A stretch of DNA of 64,000 nt from Saccharothrix ecbatanensis (GTDB lineage: Bacteria; Actinomycetota; Actinomycetes; Mycobacteriales; Pseudonocardiaceae): NCBI RefSeq assembly GCF_014205015.1, contig NZ_JACHMO010000001.1:9625238-9689237 (forward strand). The letters run 5' to 3'. Of this stretch, positions 17,902 to 25,894 are shown in pieces; within the stretch, counting starts at the first letter, position 1, and each line of letters begins with the position of its first letter. Both the position numbers and the translations under genes were made by a program. The notes under the pieces were generated by a model. The model saw only the letters and a program-made list of their open reading frames with translations, did no database searches and was not told where the DNA came from.

Positions 17902-19542
17902 TCAGACCGCTGACACGGTGACGCGACCCGTGCGTCCGCCCGCGCGCAGCTCGAACGAACCCGGGAGTTCGCGGTCGTGGACCAAGAGCGTGTAGAGCGC
18001 CGAGGTCAGCAGCCCGGTGTCCCGGAGCTGTGGGGGAGCGGTCAACGCGACGCCCCGACCGTCCCGCAGACGGACCTGGCACCCGGTCGACGTGGCGTGG
18101 CCGGCCATCCGGCACCCCGGGAACGCGTCGAGGGTCTCTCCGAGCCATCTCGCCGCCTCGTCCGACCGTCCTGCCGCACGGACGATCGTCGCCGCGTCGG
18201 CGAACCGCCGGACGTCCCGTTCCCTGTCGTCCACGCTGACGTGCCGCACCTCGACCGGCGTGACGTGCGGCACCGTGACAAACGGATACCGCCGCAAGGT
18301 GACCGCGCCACCGCTGACGGAACCCACGACGTGGAGGCTGTGCAGGTCCGGCAACGCCTGTGCGGGGTCCTCCGCGATCGCCGACTCCTGCGCCCAGGCC
18401 GGCTCGGGCAGGCCCAACGCGTCGTAGCACCAGGTGCGCAGCAATCGCAGCGCCTGTCCCGGCGCCGCGAACACCGTGTCGGCGGGCACAAGGGCGGCAT
18501 GCCGGTCACCGATCGCCTGCTCGACCTGTGCACGCAGGTCCCGGTGGCGGTCCAGGCGGATCGCCTTACGGCCGAGGTCGGCCATCACCGTGTGCGGGAC
18601 TACCTCGTCGCCGAACGCCGCGAGCCGCAGCGGGACACCCGTGGTCGCGGCATACATGCTCAACGAGCCGTGGTCGCCGATCACGAGGTCGGACGCGACC
18701 ATCGTGGCGTGCCAGCCCATGGCCGGGTCGACAAGCAGCAGACCGCCGCGCAACGCGTTGTCGATCACGCGCCGCAGCTCCCAGCCGCCCTCCCAGGTCC
18801 AGACGTTGGGATGGGCGACGAGCGCTACCCGGTACTCGTCCACCGGCAACTCGCGCACGAGCGCCGTGAGCAGACCGGGATCGGTACCCAACAACGACTC
18901 GCCACCCCACGTGGAGGAGACCAGGACCAAGCGCCGGCGGTCGTCCACCCCGAGCGCCGAACGGTAACGAGCCCGCTGCGGAACACTCGTGGTGAGCAGG
19001 TCGAAGCTCGTGTCGCCACCCAGAACCGTCCGCCCCACCGTCGCCGGATCCAACTCGGCCAACTGGCGTTGCTGGGACGGATGGGTGACCAACATCCGGA
19101 CCTGGTCACCGCGCAGCACGGCGGGATCCACGAGGCCCGACACCCTGGTGCCCGTGGTGTCCACATCGGGTACGTACTTGTGGAACCCGACACCGTGCGG
19201 GATCACCAGCATCGGCACCGGTTTCCGCGTCCGCAGGTCGAGCTTCTCAGTGGCCGCGATCACCAGTCTGCAGTCGAGGTCGGCGACCCGATCCCACGGC
19301 ACGATCGGAGCGGGCAGACCGCGGATCAACGCCGAGACACCATCCGAGTTGCGCGACCGCTCGTCCACCGCGAAAGCCACCCGCACCCGGTCATCGCCGG
19401 CGAACACCGGAAGCGCTTCGAGCAGCCGTATCGCCGAGGTGAGCGTCCTGACTACCGCGAGCACCGTCGGCTTCGACCGGAACGTGCCCCATCGCGCGGA
19501 TTCCGACGGCTCCATGGCTGGATCAAAGCCCATGGACCCCAC
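17902..19542 (-). CDS. CDP-glycerol glycerophosphotransferase-like GT-B protein (paralogue)
   Basis: This 546-residue paralogue of the 8505-10214 product shares VLAVVRTLTS, LVIPHGVGFHK, LVLVSSTWGGESLLG, ALVAHPNVW and SDLVIGDHGSLSMY, the donor-loop-like segment of TagF-type GT-B enzymes. GTG 19542, ATG 19533 and ATG 19515 are all possible starts. An in-frame TGA just upstream (between the GTG and the 8-bp repeat tract) shows that the repeats are not part of this protein. The repeat tract therefore lies in the leader or promoter, about 20 bases from the start. The stop abuts that of the STAND gene. The second half carries an extra beta-rich domain of unknown role. Substrate is unknown. Confidence 0.78.
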   Translation of the reverse strand: MGSMGFDPAMEPSESARWGTFRSKPTVLAVVRTLTSAIRLLEALPVFAGDDRVRVAFAVDERSRNSDGVSALIRGLPAPIVPWDRVADLDCRLVIAATEKLDLRTRKPVPMLVIPHGVGFHKYVPDVDTTGTRVSGLVDPAVLRGDQVRMLVTHPSQQRQLAELDPATVGRTVLGGDTSFDLLTTSVPQRARYRSALGVDDRRRLVLVSSTWGGESLLGTDPGLLTALVRELPVDEYRVALVAHPNVWTWEGGWELRRVIDNALRGGLLLVDPAMGWHATMVASDLVIGDHGSLSMYAATTGVPLRLAAFGDEVVPHTVMADLGRKAIRLDRHRDLRAQVEQAIGDRHAALVPADTVFAAPGQALRLLRTWCYDALGLPEPAWAQESAIAEDPAQALPDLHSLHVVGSVSGGAVTLRRYPFVTVPHVTPVEVRHVSVDDRERDVRRFADAATIVRAAGRSDEAARWLGETLDAFPGCRMAGHATSTGCQVRLRDGRGVALTAPPQLRDTGLLTSALYTLLVHDRELPGSFELRAGGRTGRVTVSAV

Positions 19543-19560
19543 CAGCCCGACGCGTCAGCC

Positions 19561-19684
19561 GGCTTCCCGGCTTCCCGGCTTCCCGGCTTCCCGGCTTCCC
19601 GGCTTCCCGGCTTCCCGGCTTCCCGGCTTCCCGGCTTCCCGGCTTCCCGGCTTCCCGGCTTCCCGGCTTCCCGGCTTCCCGGCT
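19561..19684 (+). repeat. 15.5 copies of an 8-bp tandem repeat upstream of the transferase gene
   Basis: GGCTTCCC is repeated fifteen times perfectly (19561-19680) plus four bases. The core GGCTTCC is shared with the 7-bp repeat at 9781-9843. On the reverse strand the tract sits about 20 bases 5' of the transferase start and is separated from its frame by a stop. Copy-number change would alter leader or promoter spacing rather than frame. A short overlapping reverse frame encodes REAGKPGS repeats but has no other support. The following 260 bases, to 19946, hold nothing I can recognise. Confidence 0.95.
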
Positions 19685-19946
19685 GAGGGTTAATCCTAGG
19701 GCGCGCTTGGCCTCAGCACGTCCACCGACGCCGCGTGGCGCACGTGTGTCACCAGATCGTGGACGGCACCTTGGGATGAGTTCGACAGCGCGGTGATCAC
19801 ACATGGCGCTGACGCCTCGAGAGCCCCGGTGATCCGCGCACGCCGTAGATCATAGCTGGACCGGCGCCCGCCACCTGCCAACATTTGACCAGCCCGATCG
19901 CCGTGCCTAGCTGGTTCGCGGCGGTGCCTGCGTCGAGTTCCCCTCA

Positions 19947-20331
19947 GTGAACGTCGGATCCGGCCGGCTGGTCGGCCACCACGGCCTGCACAACCTGATC
20001 TGGGTGTGGAACTCGATCTCGCCGGACTGGTACCCCGGTGACGACATGGTCGACGTGGTGAGCGCGGACGTCGGAGACCATAGCGCGCTCGTCGGCCAGT
20101 ACGACCGGTTCGTGCAGTTGGGCGGCGACAGGAAGTTGGTCGCGCTGGGCGAGGTCGGCTCCATCTCCGACCCCGACCTGGTCCGCGCCTACGAGGCCCG
20201 CTGGTCCTGGATGAACCCGCCGGACCAGGTGACGAGCCAGGACCAGCGGAACTCGTGGACGCGGAAGTTCCCTTTCCCCGGCAACCAGAAGATCGCCCGG
20301 GGCCTGGTCGGCAAATGGAACCATCTCGACC
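19947..20331 (+). pseudogene. GH26-like beta-mannanase C-terminal fragment
   Basis: The frame reads VGHHGLHNLIWVWNSISPDWYPGDDMVDVVSADV and then YDRFVQLGGDRKLVALGEVGSI..DLVRAYEARWSWM. This is the C-terminal catalytic barrel segment of glycoside hydrolase family 26, including the strand with the likely nucleophile Glu (ALGEVG). The N-terminal two thirds are missing, and the frame runs into unrelated sequence near 20250-20330. It is a remnant, not a working enzyme. Confidence 0.65.
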
Positions 20332-20394
20332 GAGGTCAACGGCGACGAATGTCCGTGCGGCAACGTCGGGTGCCTGGAGAACACGCCGGTCCAT
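20332..20394 (+). pseudogene. ROK-family (sugar kinase/repressor) zinc-motif fragment
   Basis: About 20 codons read EVNGDECPCGNVGCLENT. The CxCGxxGCxE pattern is the ROK-family zinc-binding signature (glucokinase or NagC/XylR-type repressors). It is flanked by unrelated fragments, so this is a relic. Confidence 0.55.
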
Positions 20395-20464
20395 CGGCCC
20401 TGGTCCGGCAGCCGCTGGCGATGCCGGAGCTCGCCCGGCGACTGGCGCCCGACCCGGCCGCCGA

Positions 20465-20626
20465 CGACTCGCCCTCACCACGGCGGGCGGGGTGTTCCGC
20501 AAAGGACTCTGGGGCGACCCCGACAACACCAACCCACCGCAACAGTGGGCGATCTACCCCGAGATCACCTCGTCCCGCCACGGCGCCTCCGACCATGCCG
20601 CGGTCTGGATCGATCTCGATCTCTAG
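20465..20626 (+). pseudogene. Endonuclease/exonuclease/phosphatase-like C-terminal fragment
   Basis: The frame ends ALTTAGGVFRKGLWGD...QQWAIYPEI...HGASDHAAVWIDLDL and a TAG stop. The SDHxxVW ending is the C-terminal signature of the endonuclease/exonuclease/phosphatase fold. No upstream catalytic part is present. The 20627-20897 stretch that follows has no gene I can support. Confidence 0.5.
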
Positions 20627-20897
20627 TCAATGCGCCACGACGAGCACCTCGGTACTTCTGACGGCACCACCTCGCCGCTCGCAACGCGTGGGCAGCGTAG
20701 GTGCCTCGCAGTGGTGATCTGGCCGGCATCGGCGCAGGGATCCTTGCCTCCTTGGCCGAATCTCACCTGGCCGAGTCCGTTCTTCTCGGTACCACCGCTG
20801 CGGCAGTGCCTTGCTCGCCCTGGGTCGTCATCCGCGGCTGTTTCACCGACAGGGCAGGAGTCGTACGACGGAAGGTTCGGAAGGCCGTCCGGTGGTG

Positions 20898-21420
20898 TCA
20901 GGACAGTGGTTCGACGGTGGCGCCTTCGTGGGGTTGTTCGGCTGCGTCGTCGTGTCGGATGTCGTAGACGCGGGAGTGTCGGTCGGGGAGGGCGGTGATG
21001 TCCTCGTTGGTGATGTTGATCGCGGGTTTGCGGTCTTTGAGGTGCAGGGCGAGTTGGCGTAGGGGTAGATGAGTTCTCGGATGAAGGAGTCGAAGTAGCG
21101 TCCGGAGTTCTTGGTGATGGCGTCGCGTCGTCGGGTGAACTCGTCGTGGGGGACGCGGCGACGACCTGGATGGCGATGTCGAGGTCGTCGAGGCGGTCCC
21201 GGGTGGGGTCGACGTAGGTGCCGAAGACTGGGACGTGGGTGGTGCTGTAGGGCTTGGTGCGGTCGGCGTTGTAGGCGCGGACGCGCTGGAGCAGGCCGTC
21301 GAGGTGTCGTCGGGCGGTGTCCTGGGTGATGGGTTTGGAGAAGCTGGCGCCGGCGAGGGCGTTGCCTTTGATCGTGGTGAACCAGCGGGGACCGGCGTCG
21401 TCCTGTTCGGTGATCTCGAA
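20898..21420 (-). pseudogene. Degraded nucleotidyltransferase (MNT/KNTase-like)
   Basis: Read on the reverse strand from 21420, the frame gives WFTTIKGNALAGASFSKPIT, then VFGTYVDPTRDRLDDLDIAI, a nucleotidyltransferase GS/T-Y...DxDxA active-site signature. At least two frameshifts follow: a segment EFTRRRDAITKNSGRYFDSFI in one frame and LRQLALHLKDRKPAINITNED to the stop at 20898 in another. The intact ancestor would be a stand-alone nucleotidyltransferase of the kind found in toxin-antitoxin or abortive-infection pairs. It is now non-functional. Confidence 0.6.
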
Positions 21421-21552
21421 CTGGACATCGGTCAGCGGCAGCTCGGGGTCCTCAGCCATCCGGTAGGCGGCCGTGTGGCGCAGGGCATGCAGGGTCGCCG
21501 TGCTGCCTGCCGCCTCGGCCGCGTGCGCGAACATGCGGGGTGCGCCGCGTGG
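21421..21552 (-). pseudogene. Tyrosine-recombinase (integrase) fragment
   Basis: The reverse-strand reading RMFAHAAEAAGSTATLHALR followed by HTAAYRMAEDPELPLTDVQ carries the LHxLRHT box of tyrosine integrases. It is truncated on both sides and fused in frame to the nucleotidyltransferase remnant. The catalytic Tyr is missing. Confidence 0.6.
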
Positions 21553-21599
21553 TAGGTCAGCGGGCCGCAAGGGGCGTCGCAGGGTCCGCCACAATGGCT

Positions 21600-22011
21600 G
21601 CCGACGTCCTTTCGATGGTGTTGGACCCACGTTGTCGGGCCTGGAGCGCCACCTCCGACGCGAGGACTTCTGGGACCGCTTGTCCGATGGTGCGGACGAT
21701 TGGGACCCGATGGCGGCTCGCGAGGTCGTCGAGGTCTCGGTCGACATCGTCGACTTCGATCACGAGACGGCGGTCCTGACGGCTGAGTGACGCTCTCGTC
21801 CAGCAGGAGCCGATGCGGGCTCGTCTGACCTACCGGTTTGCTCCTGTCGACACCGGCGTGGAGGAGGCGGGCGGGGAGGTGAAGTACCGCGCGATCATCT
21901 TCGGCGGTGACAACGACGACCTGGAGGTGGCCAGTGATCTGAGCGGCTACCTGTACCTAGTCTTCCTGCACGCGCTGCGCGATGTCGAGTCCGACCTCAA
22001 CACTGGCGCCC
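21600..22011 (+). pseudogene. OLD-family ATPase/nuclease (GajA-like) N-terminal remnant
   Basis: In shifting frames the sequence reads LSMVLDP, TLSGLERHLRREDFWDRL, VVEVSVDIVDFDHE, ALVQQEPMRARLTYRFAPV and EVKYRAIIFGGDNDDLEVA, then LVFLHALRDVESDL. This is the order of conserved segments in the N-terminal ATPase part of OLD-family proteins. The Walker A region and the TOPRIM domain are gone, and there are at least two frameshifts. The fragment runs directly into a UvrD-like helicase fragment, the partner type found in Gabija systems. Confidence 0.6.
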
Positions 22012-22245
22012 TTGCCGCTGCGCGCAAGGGCACTGTGTGGTGCTCGCGCCACCCGGCAGCGGCAAGACCAAGCTGCTCACCACACGAATGGCCTACGACC
22101 TGTTCAACAAGATTCCGCAACCAAACGGCGCCGCCTACATCACCCTCACCAACGCCGCCGCGGGAGAACTCCGCCGCTGCCTCGACGAGACCCCCTCGAA
22201 CGATGATCGACAGGAGGAGATCGTCAGGCTCTCCAGTCCAGCAGG
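22012..22245 (+). pseudogene. UvrD/Rep-like helicase (GajB-like) N-terminal remnant
   Basis: The sequence reads ALAAARKG and then, in the next frame, VVLAPPGSGKTKLLTTRMAY with Walker A APPGSGKT, followed by YITLTNAAAGELRRCLDE, motif Ia of UvrD-type helicases. It ends after about 75 codons, where the convergent gene at 22224 begins. Next to an OLD-family remnant it suggests a deleted Gabija-like pair (GajA/GajB); that pairing is inference. Confidence 0.6.
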
Positions 22246-23315
22246 ACTTCCGAGAGTCGGTTCAACGTCCCGTCGATGTTGCCGACGACCGACTCGTAGG
22301 TCACGTCTGTCGTTGCCTGCACAAGCCCGTAGTCCGGCGACTTCGTGTCCTGGATCGTCAGGTGTGAGGGAACGCCGTAGTGCATGCACCTGTTCCTGAG
22401 CGGCCTGATCGCGTCGCTTATCAAGTACTGTGCGGCGGGTGTGTTGAGGAGCGTCTGAACCGCCGTCATGCCGGGCCTTGCGGCCAGTGCAGGGAAGCGT
22501 TCGACGATCTCGGCCAGCGCCCGCAAAGCGTGAACTGTACTGATCAGCCGGGCTCGGAACACCGGCCCGGGAAAGTACTGCGTGTATGCCGAGAAGATGA
22601 ACAGGCTGGTGTTGACCGTGGACTCGATCACGCACAGCACGTCTTTCAGCGCTTCGGGGAACTCCGGTTCGTAGCTGTGTCGGTAGAATGTGGCCGCCTG
22701 CATGGAGCGCTCGGTCGGCGCCTCGCCGTCGGGCAGGGGCACATCGACCGGCTCCATCGGAATCAACACGCCCAGGTGGAGGAGGATGAGGGGCAGTGAC
22801 TCGCCCATGTCCAACCCCAGGCGGTAGGCGTGGCTGTGAGGACCGGCCTGACCGCGCTGTGGCGTGTCGCCCAGGGCACCGTTGTAGTCGGACACCCTCG
22901 AGGTGGTGAACAGACGGCCGTCGCGGCTCATCACGGCCAGATCGTTGAAACGTCCGAGAGTAGCCCGATGGGCCTCGGCGATCCGGGTGAAGTCCGCTAC
23001 CACCCCGTCGTACAACTTGCCGGTGTCGTCCAGCAGCTTCACCGTATGGCGCGCGGCTGCGATCTCGGCTCCGAACCGGAGCCGGACGCTGTTGGCGGAC
23101 GCCGGGTGCTTACGGCTTAGGTGAAGGTGACTCTCGTGGACGACCCGCGCGATGTGCGGGAGCGCGGTCAGCCCGAGGACGGCCTGCCAGGCCTCGTCTC
23201 GAGTACCGGCTGCGGCGAGAGCATGAAGCCAGTCCACATCGTCGGAGATCATTCTCGCGTCTAGCGAGGACCAATCGCGCTTCGGGGTGGTCTTCTTGTT
23301 TTTCCTGCGGCTCAT
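22224..23315 (-). CDS. Uncharacterised protein with HEPN-like R-x4-H motif
   Basis: The 363-residue product starts at ATG 23315 with a basic N-terminus (MSRRKNKKTTPKRDW). It is mostly helical, and near the C-terminus has PLRNRCMHYG. The R-x4-H spacing (R307, H312) in a helical context resembles HEPN RNases. The upstream gene at 23531-24586 has a similar RHVFTH exactly the same distance (51 residues) from its C-terminus. A longer open frame reaches 23714 but its extension is arginine/proline-rich shadow sequence. It is perhaps a HEPN-type nuclease in a defence island; no catalytic assignment is firm. Confidence 0.65.
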   Translation of the reverse strand: MSRRKNKKTTPKRDWSSLDARMISDDVDWLHALAAAGTRDEAWQAVLGLTALPHIARVVHESHLHLSRKHPASANSVRLRFGAEIAAARHTVKLLDDTGKLYDGVVADFTRIAEAHRATLGRFNDLAVMSRDGRLFTTSRVSDYNGALGDTPQRGQAGPHSHAYRLGLDMGESLPLILLHLGVLIPMEPVDVPLPDGEAPTERSMQAATFYRHSYEPEFPEALKDVLCVIESTVNTSLFIFSAYTQYFPGPVFRARLISTVHALRALAEIVERFPALAARPGMTAVQTLLNTPAAQYLISDAIRPLRNRCMHYGVPSHLTIQDTKSPDYGLVQATTDVTYESVVGNIDGTLNRLSEVLLDWRA

Positions 23316-23530
23316 CGGTGTTGTGTCCAACCTGTCGCACGTGCTCAACCGAGTTTGTCTGCTCAACGGATGCGGGCAACCGCGCGTGTCACACCACTGG
23401 GCCAGGTGGGTACTGCGGTACGTGACTGACCACAGAGCCCACCCTCTCACGAACCTTTCTTCCTTGGACTCGTCGTCGGCTGCACTGGCGGGCCGCGCGA
23501 AGTTGCCAGAAGAGGCGATGAAGCGTTCGG

Positions 23531-24586
23531 TCAGTGAGTGGTCAGCGTTGCGATCGCGCGGCACAACGCCTCGGTGTCGGTGATGGCTTGTCGACACGTC
23601 GCCTCGGTGATCGTCAACCGCTGGCCGGGGCGTGCCGTGTTGTCGGGCACCTTGGCCAGGTACTTGGCGTCGACGATGCCGTCGTTGTGGGTGAACACGT
23701 GGCGGACAGCCCACGCCTTCTGGAGACGTTTCCAGGTCGCGGCGTCCAGCGAGGTGCGCAGGTCCGGGTATCCGCCCTCGACGAACAGATCGGCGGTGTC
23801 GACGAGACGTTGGAAGATGTTGCCCTTGCCCTTCAGCCTTGCCGCGGCGTCGTCCACGGCGGCGTGGAAGGTTGCGGATGCCAAGGCTTCCACGATGCCC
23901 ACGAGGTTCTCCATCGTGTCAACCCATAGCCGGGTGAAGACGCCTTGCTCCCTCAATGTCGCCACGGCTTCCGCTGGCAATTGGGCCAGGCCGTCGAGTC
24001 GGGCCGTTTCGGCGCCCAGGGCGTCGAAGGCAACGACGTCAGCCGGCAGCGGCCCGCAGACCGGGCAGAAGCGGTGCTCGCCGAACACCGCGTACCGCAC
24101 CTCACAGCCGGCACAACTGCGTACCCGGATGAGCTGTTCTTCGTCGATACCCGGGAGCGGCTGCGGGTAGAACGGCGTCGAGCGGAAACTGACCTCGACG
24201 GCGAAGCCTGATCGACCGGGACTCCGTTTCGACCGCCGGCCGAAGATCTCCTCAGCGGCCCGCCCCAACAGTTGGACACCCAGGTCCCCGACTGCACGCC
24301 TTGCCCTGTCGATCTGCTGCTGGGTCACGAAGTCGGTGTGCTCGGCGTGGTGACCGCAGTACACGCACGACAGCTCAAGATCGTCCGGCAACCCTTCATA
24401 GTCGGCGGCGTCGACCCGGAACATCTGGGCACAATCCGGGCACTGCCTACCGATGAAGCCGTGGTCGTCGGGCGGCATGCTGACCCGCATTTCGAACGTG
24501 TCGCCCCGCCTGCCGACCATCTCGGCGCCCTCGGGCATCCGGAACCTGCGCTGACCGTGCCACCGCCCGCTTCCGTTGGACCGCAT
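23531..24586 (-). CDS. Zinc-ribbon protein with C-terminal HEPN-like R-x4-H motif
   Basis: The 351-residue product carries paired CxxC motifs: CPDC (about 49-52) and CVYC (74-77), then CAGC and CPVC around residues 155-175, suggesting two zinc ribbons. The C-terminal 120 residues are helical and contain VRHVFTHNDG (R295, H300), the HEPN-like R-x4-H pattern. It may be a zinc-anchored RNA/DNA-binding nuclease. It is upstream of, and on the same strand as, the 22224-23315 gene, 215 bases away. Start codon choice between ATG 24586 and a downstream ATG (MPEGAEM) is uncertain. The 266 bases between this gene and the next remnant hold nothing I recognise. Confidence 0.65.
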   Translation of the reverse strand: MRSNGSGRWHGQRRFRMPEGAEMVGRRGDTFEMRVSMPPDDHGFIGRQCPDCAQMFRVDAADYEGLPDDLELSCVYCGHHAEHTDFVTQQQIDRARRAVGDLGVQLLGRAAEEIFGRRSKRSPGRSGFAVEVSFRSTPFYPQPLPGIDEEQLIRVRSCAGCEVRYAVFGEHRFCPVCGPLPADVVAFDALGAETARLDGLAQLPAEAVATLREQGVFTRLWVDTMENLVGIVEALASATFHAAVDDAAARLKGKGNIFQRLVDTADLFVEGGYPDLRTSLDAATWKRLQKAWAVRHVFTHNDGIVDAKYLAKVPDNTARPGQRLTITEATCRQAITDTEALCRAIATLTTH

Positions 24587-24852
24587 GGAGGCATTGTGCG
24601 CTTCCCTTCGTGCGGAAGGAACATCTGGCCGCTACCAAGTCGGCACATCCGGGTGGGTGACCGGAGTTGGCCACCCCGTCGGCTCGGGGCTTTAGCCCGT
24701 GGAGGATCAGGCGATCAGCTCGACGCGGCGGATCCCGAGGATTTGATCAACGTCAGGTGTGAACGGGGCGTTGGTCACCGGCCGACAGCGACCCAGCAGT
24801 GGGTGTTCACTGCTCAGCCGCCGTTGGGCGTGCCGCACGGGCCTGGAGTTCC

Positions 24853-25650
24853 TCATCGGTCGCGCCGGAGTGATGTGGTGATCAGGTCGGCCGCGTGGTC
24901 GATGTCGGCGGATGTGTTCCACCGGCCCAGTGCCAGCCGCAGCGCCGACAGGGCCCGGTCGGTGTCCAAGCCCATCGCGGTCAGCACCGGTGAGGGCTCG
25001 TGGGTTCCGCTGTGGCAGGCGGAGCCGGTCGACGCGGCGATGCCGGGAGTCGCCGCGAGGAGGGTGTGCCCGGCGATTCCGCTGATGCTGACGTTGAGGG
25101 TGTTGGGCAGGCGGGCGTTCACCGGTCCGTTGAGCAGCACTCGCCCGCCCAGGTCGGCGGTGAGTCGGTGGTGGAGCCGGTCGCGCAGGTCGCGGATGCG
25201 GTGGTGCCCGCCTGAGGCGAGGTCGTCGGTGGCGAGTTGGGCGGCGGTGCCGAGCGCGACGGCGAGGGCGACGTTTTCGGTGCCCGCGCGCAGCCGGTGG
25301 TCCTGCCCGCCGCCGTAGATCAGCGGTTCGAGCGTCACGCCGGGGCGGATCCACAGCGCGCCGATGCCCTTGGGGGCGTACATCTTGTGGCCGACCACGG
25401 TCAGCAGGTCGACGCCGTGGGCTTCCGCGTCGAGGGAGATCTTGCCGATGGTTTGGGCGGCGTCGCAGTGGAACACCGCGCCGTGCTCGTGGGTGAGGTG
25501 GGAGAGTTCGGCGACGGGTTGCAGGGCGCCGGTTTCGTTGTTGGCCGCCATGATCGACACGAGGACGGTGCGTTGGGTGATGACGTGCGGCCGGTCGACG
25601 CCGGCGGCCAGGACCGTGCCGCGGATGGCGAGGTTGTCGGCCTCGGACCC
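24853..25650 (-). pseudogene. Cysteine desulfurase (NifS/IscS/DndA-like), N-terminus missing and internal deletion
   Basis: The reverse strand reads GSEADNLAIRGTVLAAGVDR, PHVITQ, then directly RTVLVSIMAANNETGALQPV. Intact relatives have about 35 residues between HVITQ and RTVLVS, so an internal segment is deleted; the first 70 or so residues are also absent. The rest is well preserved: VFHCDAAQTIGK, the PLP-Lys loop GHKMYAPKG, GGGQDHRLRAGT, and the catalytic-Cys loop STGSACHSG. It would otherwise be a PLP enzyme that extracts sulfur from cysteine. Loss of the cofactor-proximal segment makes activity unlikely. Confidence 0.8.
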
Positions 25651-25894
25651 CGACCGAGTTCTGGAACCCCATAGGCCACCGGCCCGCAGCCGGGTGAACC
25701 GGCTCGCGGACGGTTCACCTTTCGATGACCCGACTCTGTGGCACAGCCGCTGCCGCAGTGACTGCTCAACTCATTGAAGGGGACGGAAAAACTCCGGACG
25801 GAACAACCAGCCGGTGGTGTGACTGCATCACGGGCATCAGTGCTTACGGGGTGGGTTGCAGACGTCGCATTGACCACGGACAAGGAGCACCTGT

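Noticed and set aside
19523..19804. A 93-codon reverse frame containing REAGKPGS repeats as a real protein
   Set aside because: Apart from the repeat it has no protein-like features, and it ends just inside the transferase gene. A stop in the transferase frame rules out a fusion.
24707..25672. A 321-codon reverse frame across the cysteine desulfurase remnant
   Set aside because: It is an off-frame reading, almost entirely Arg/Pro/His; the desulfurase motifs are in the other frame.
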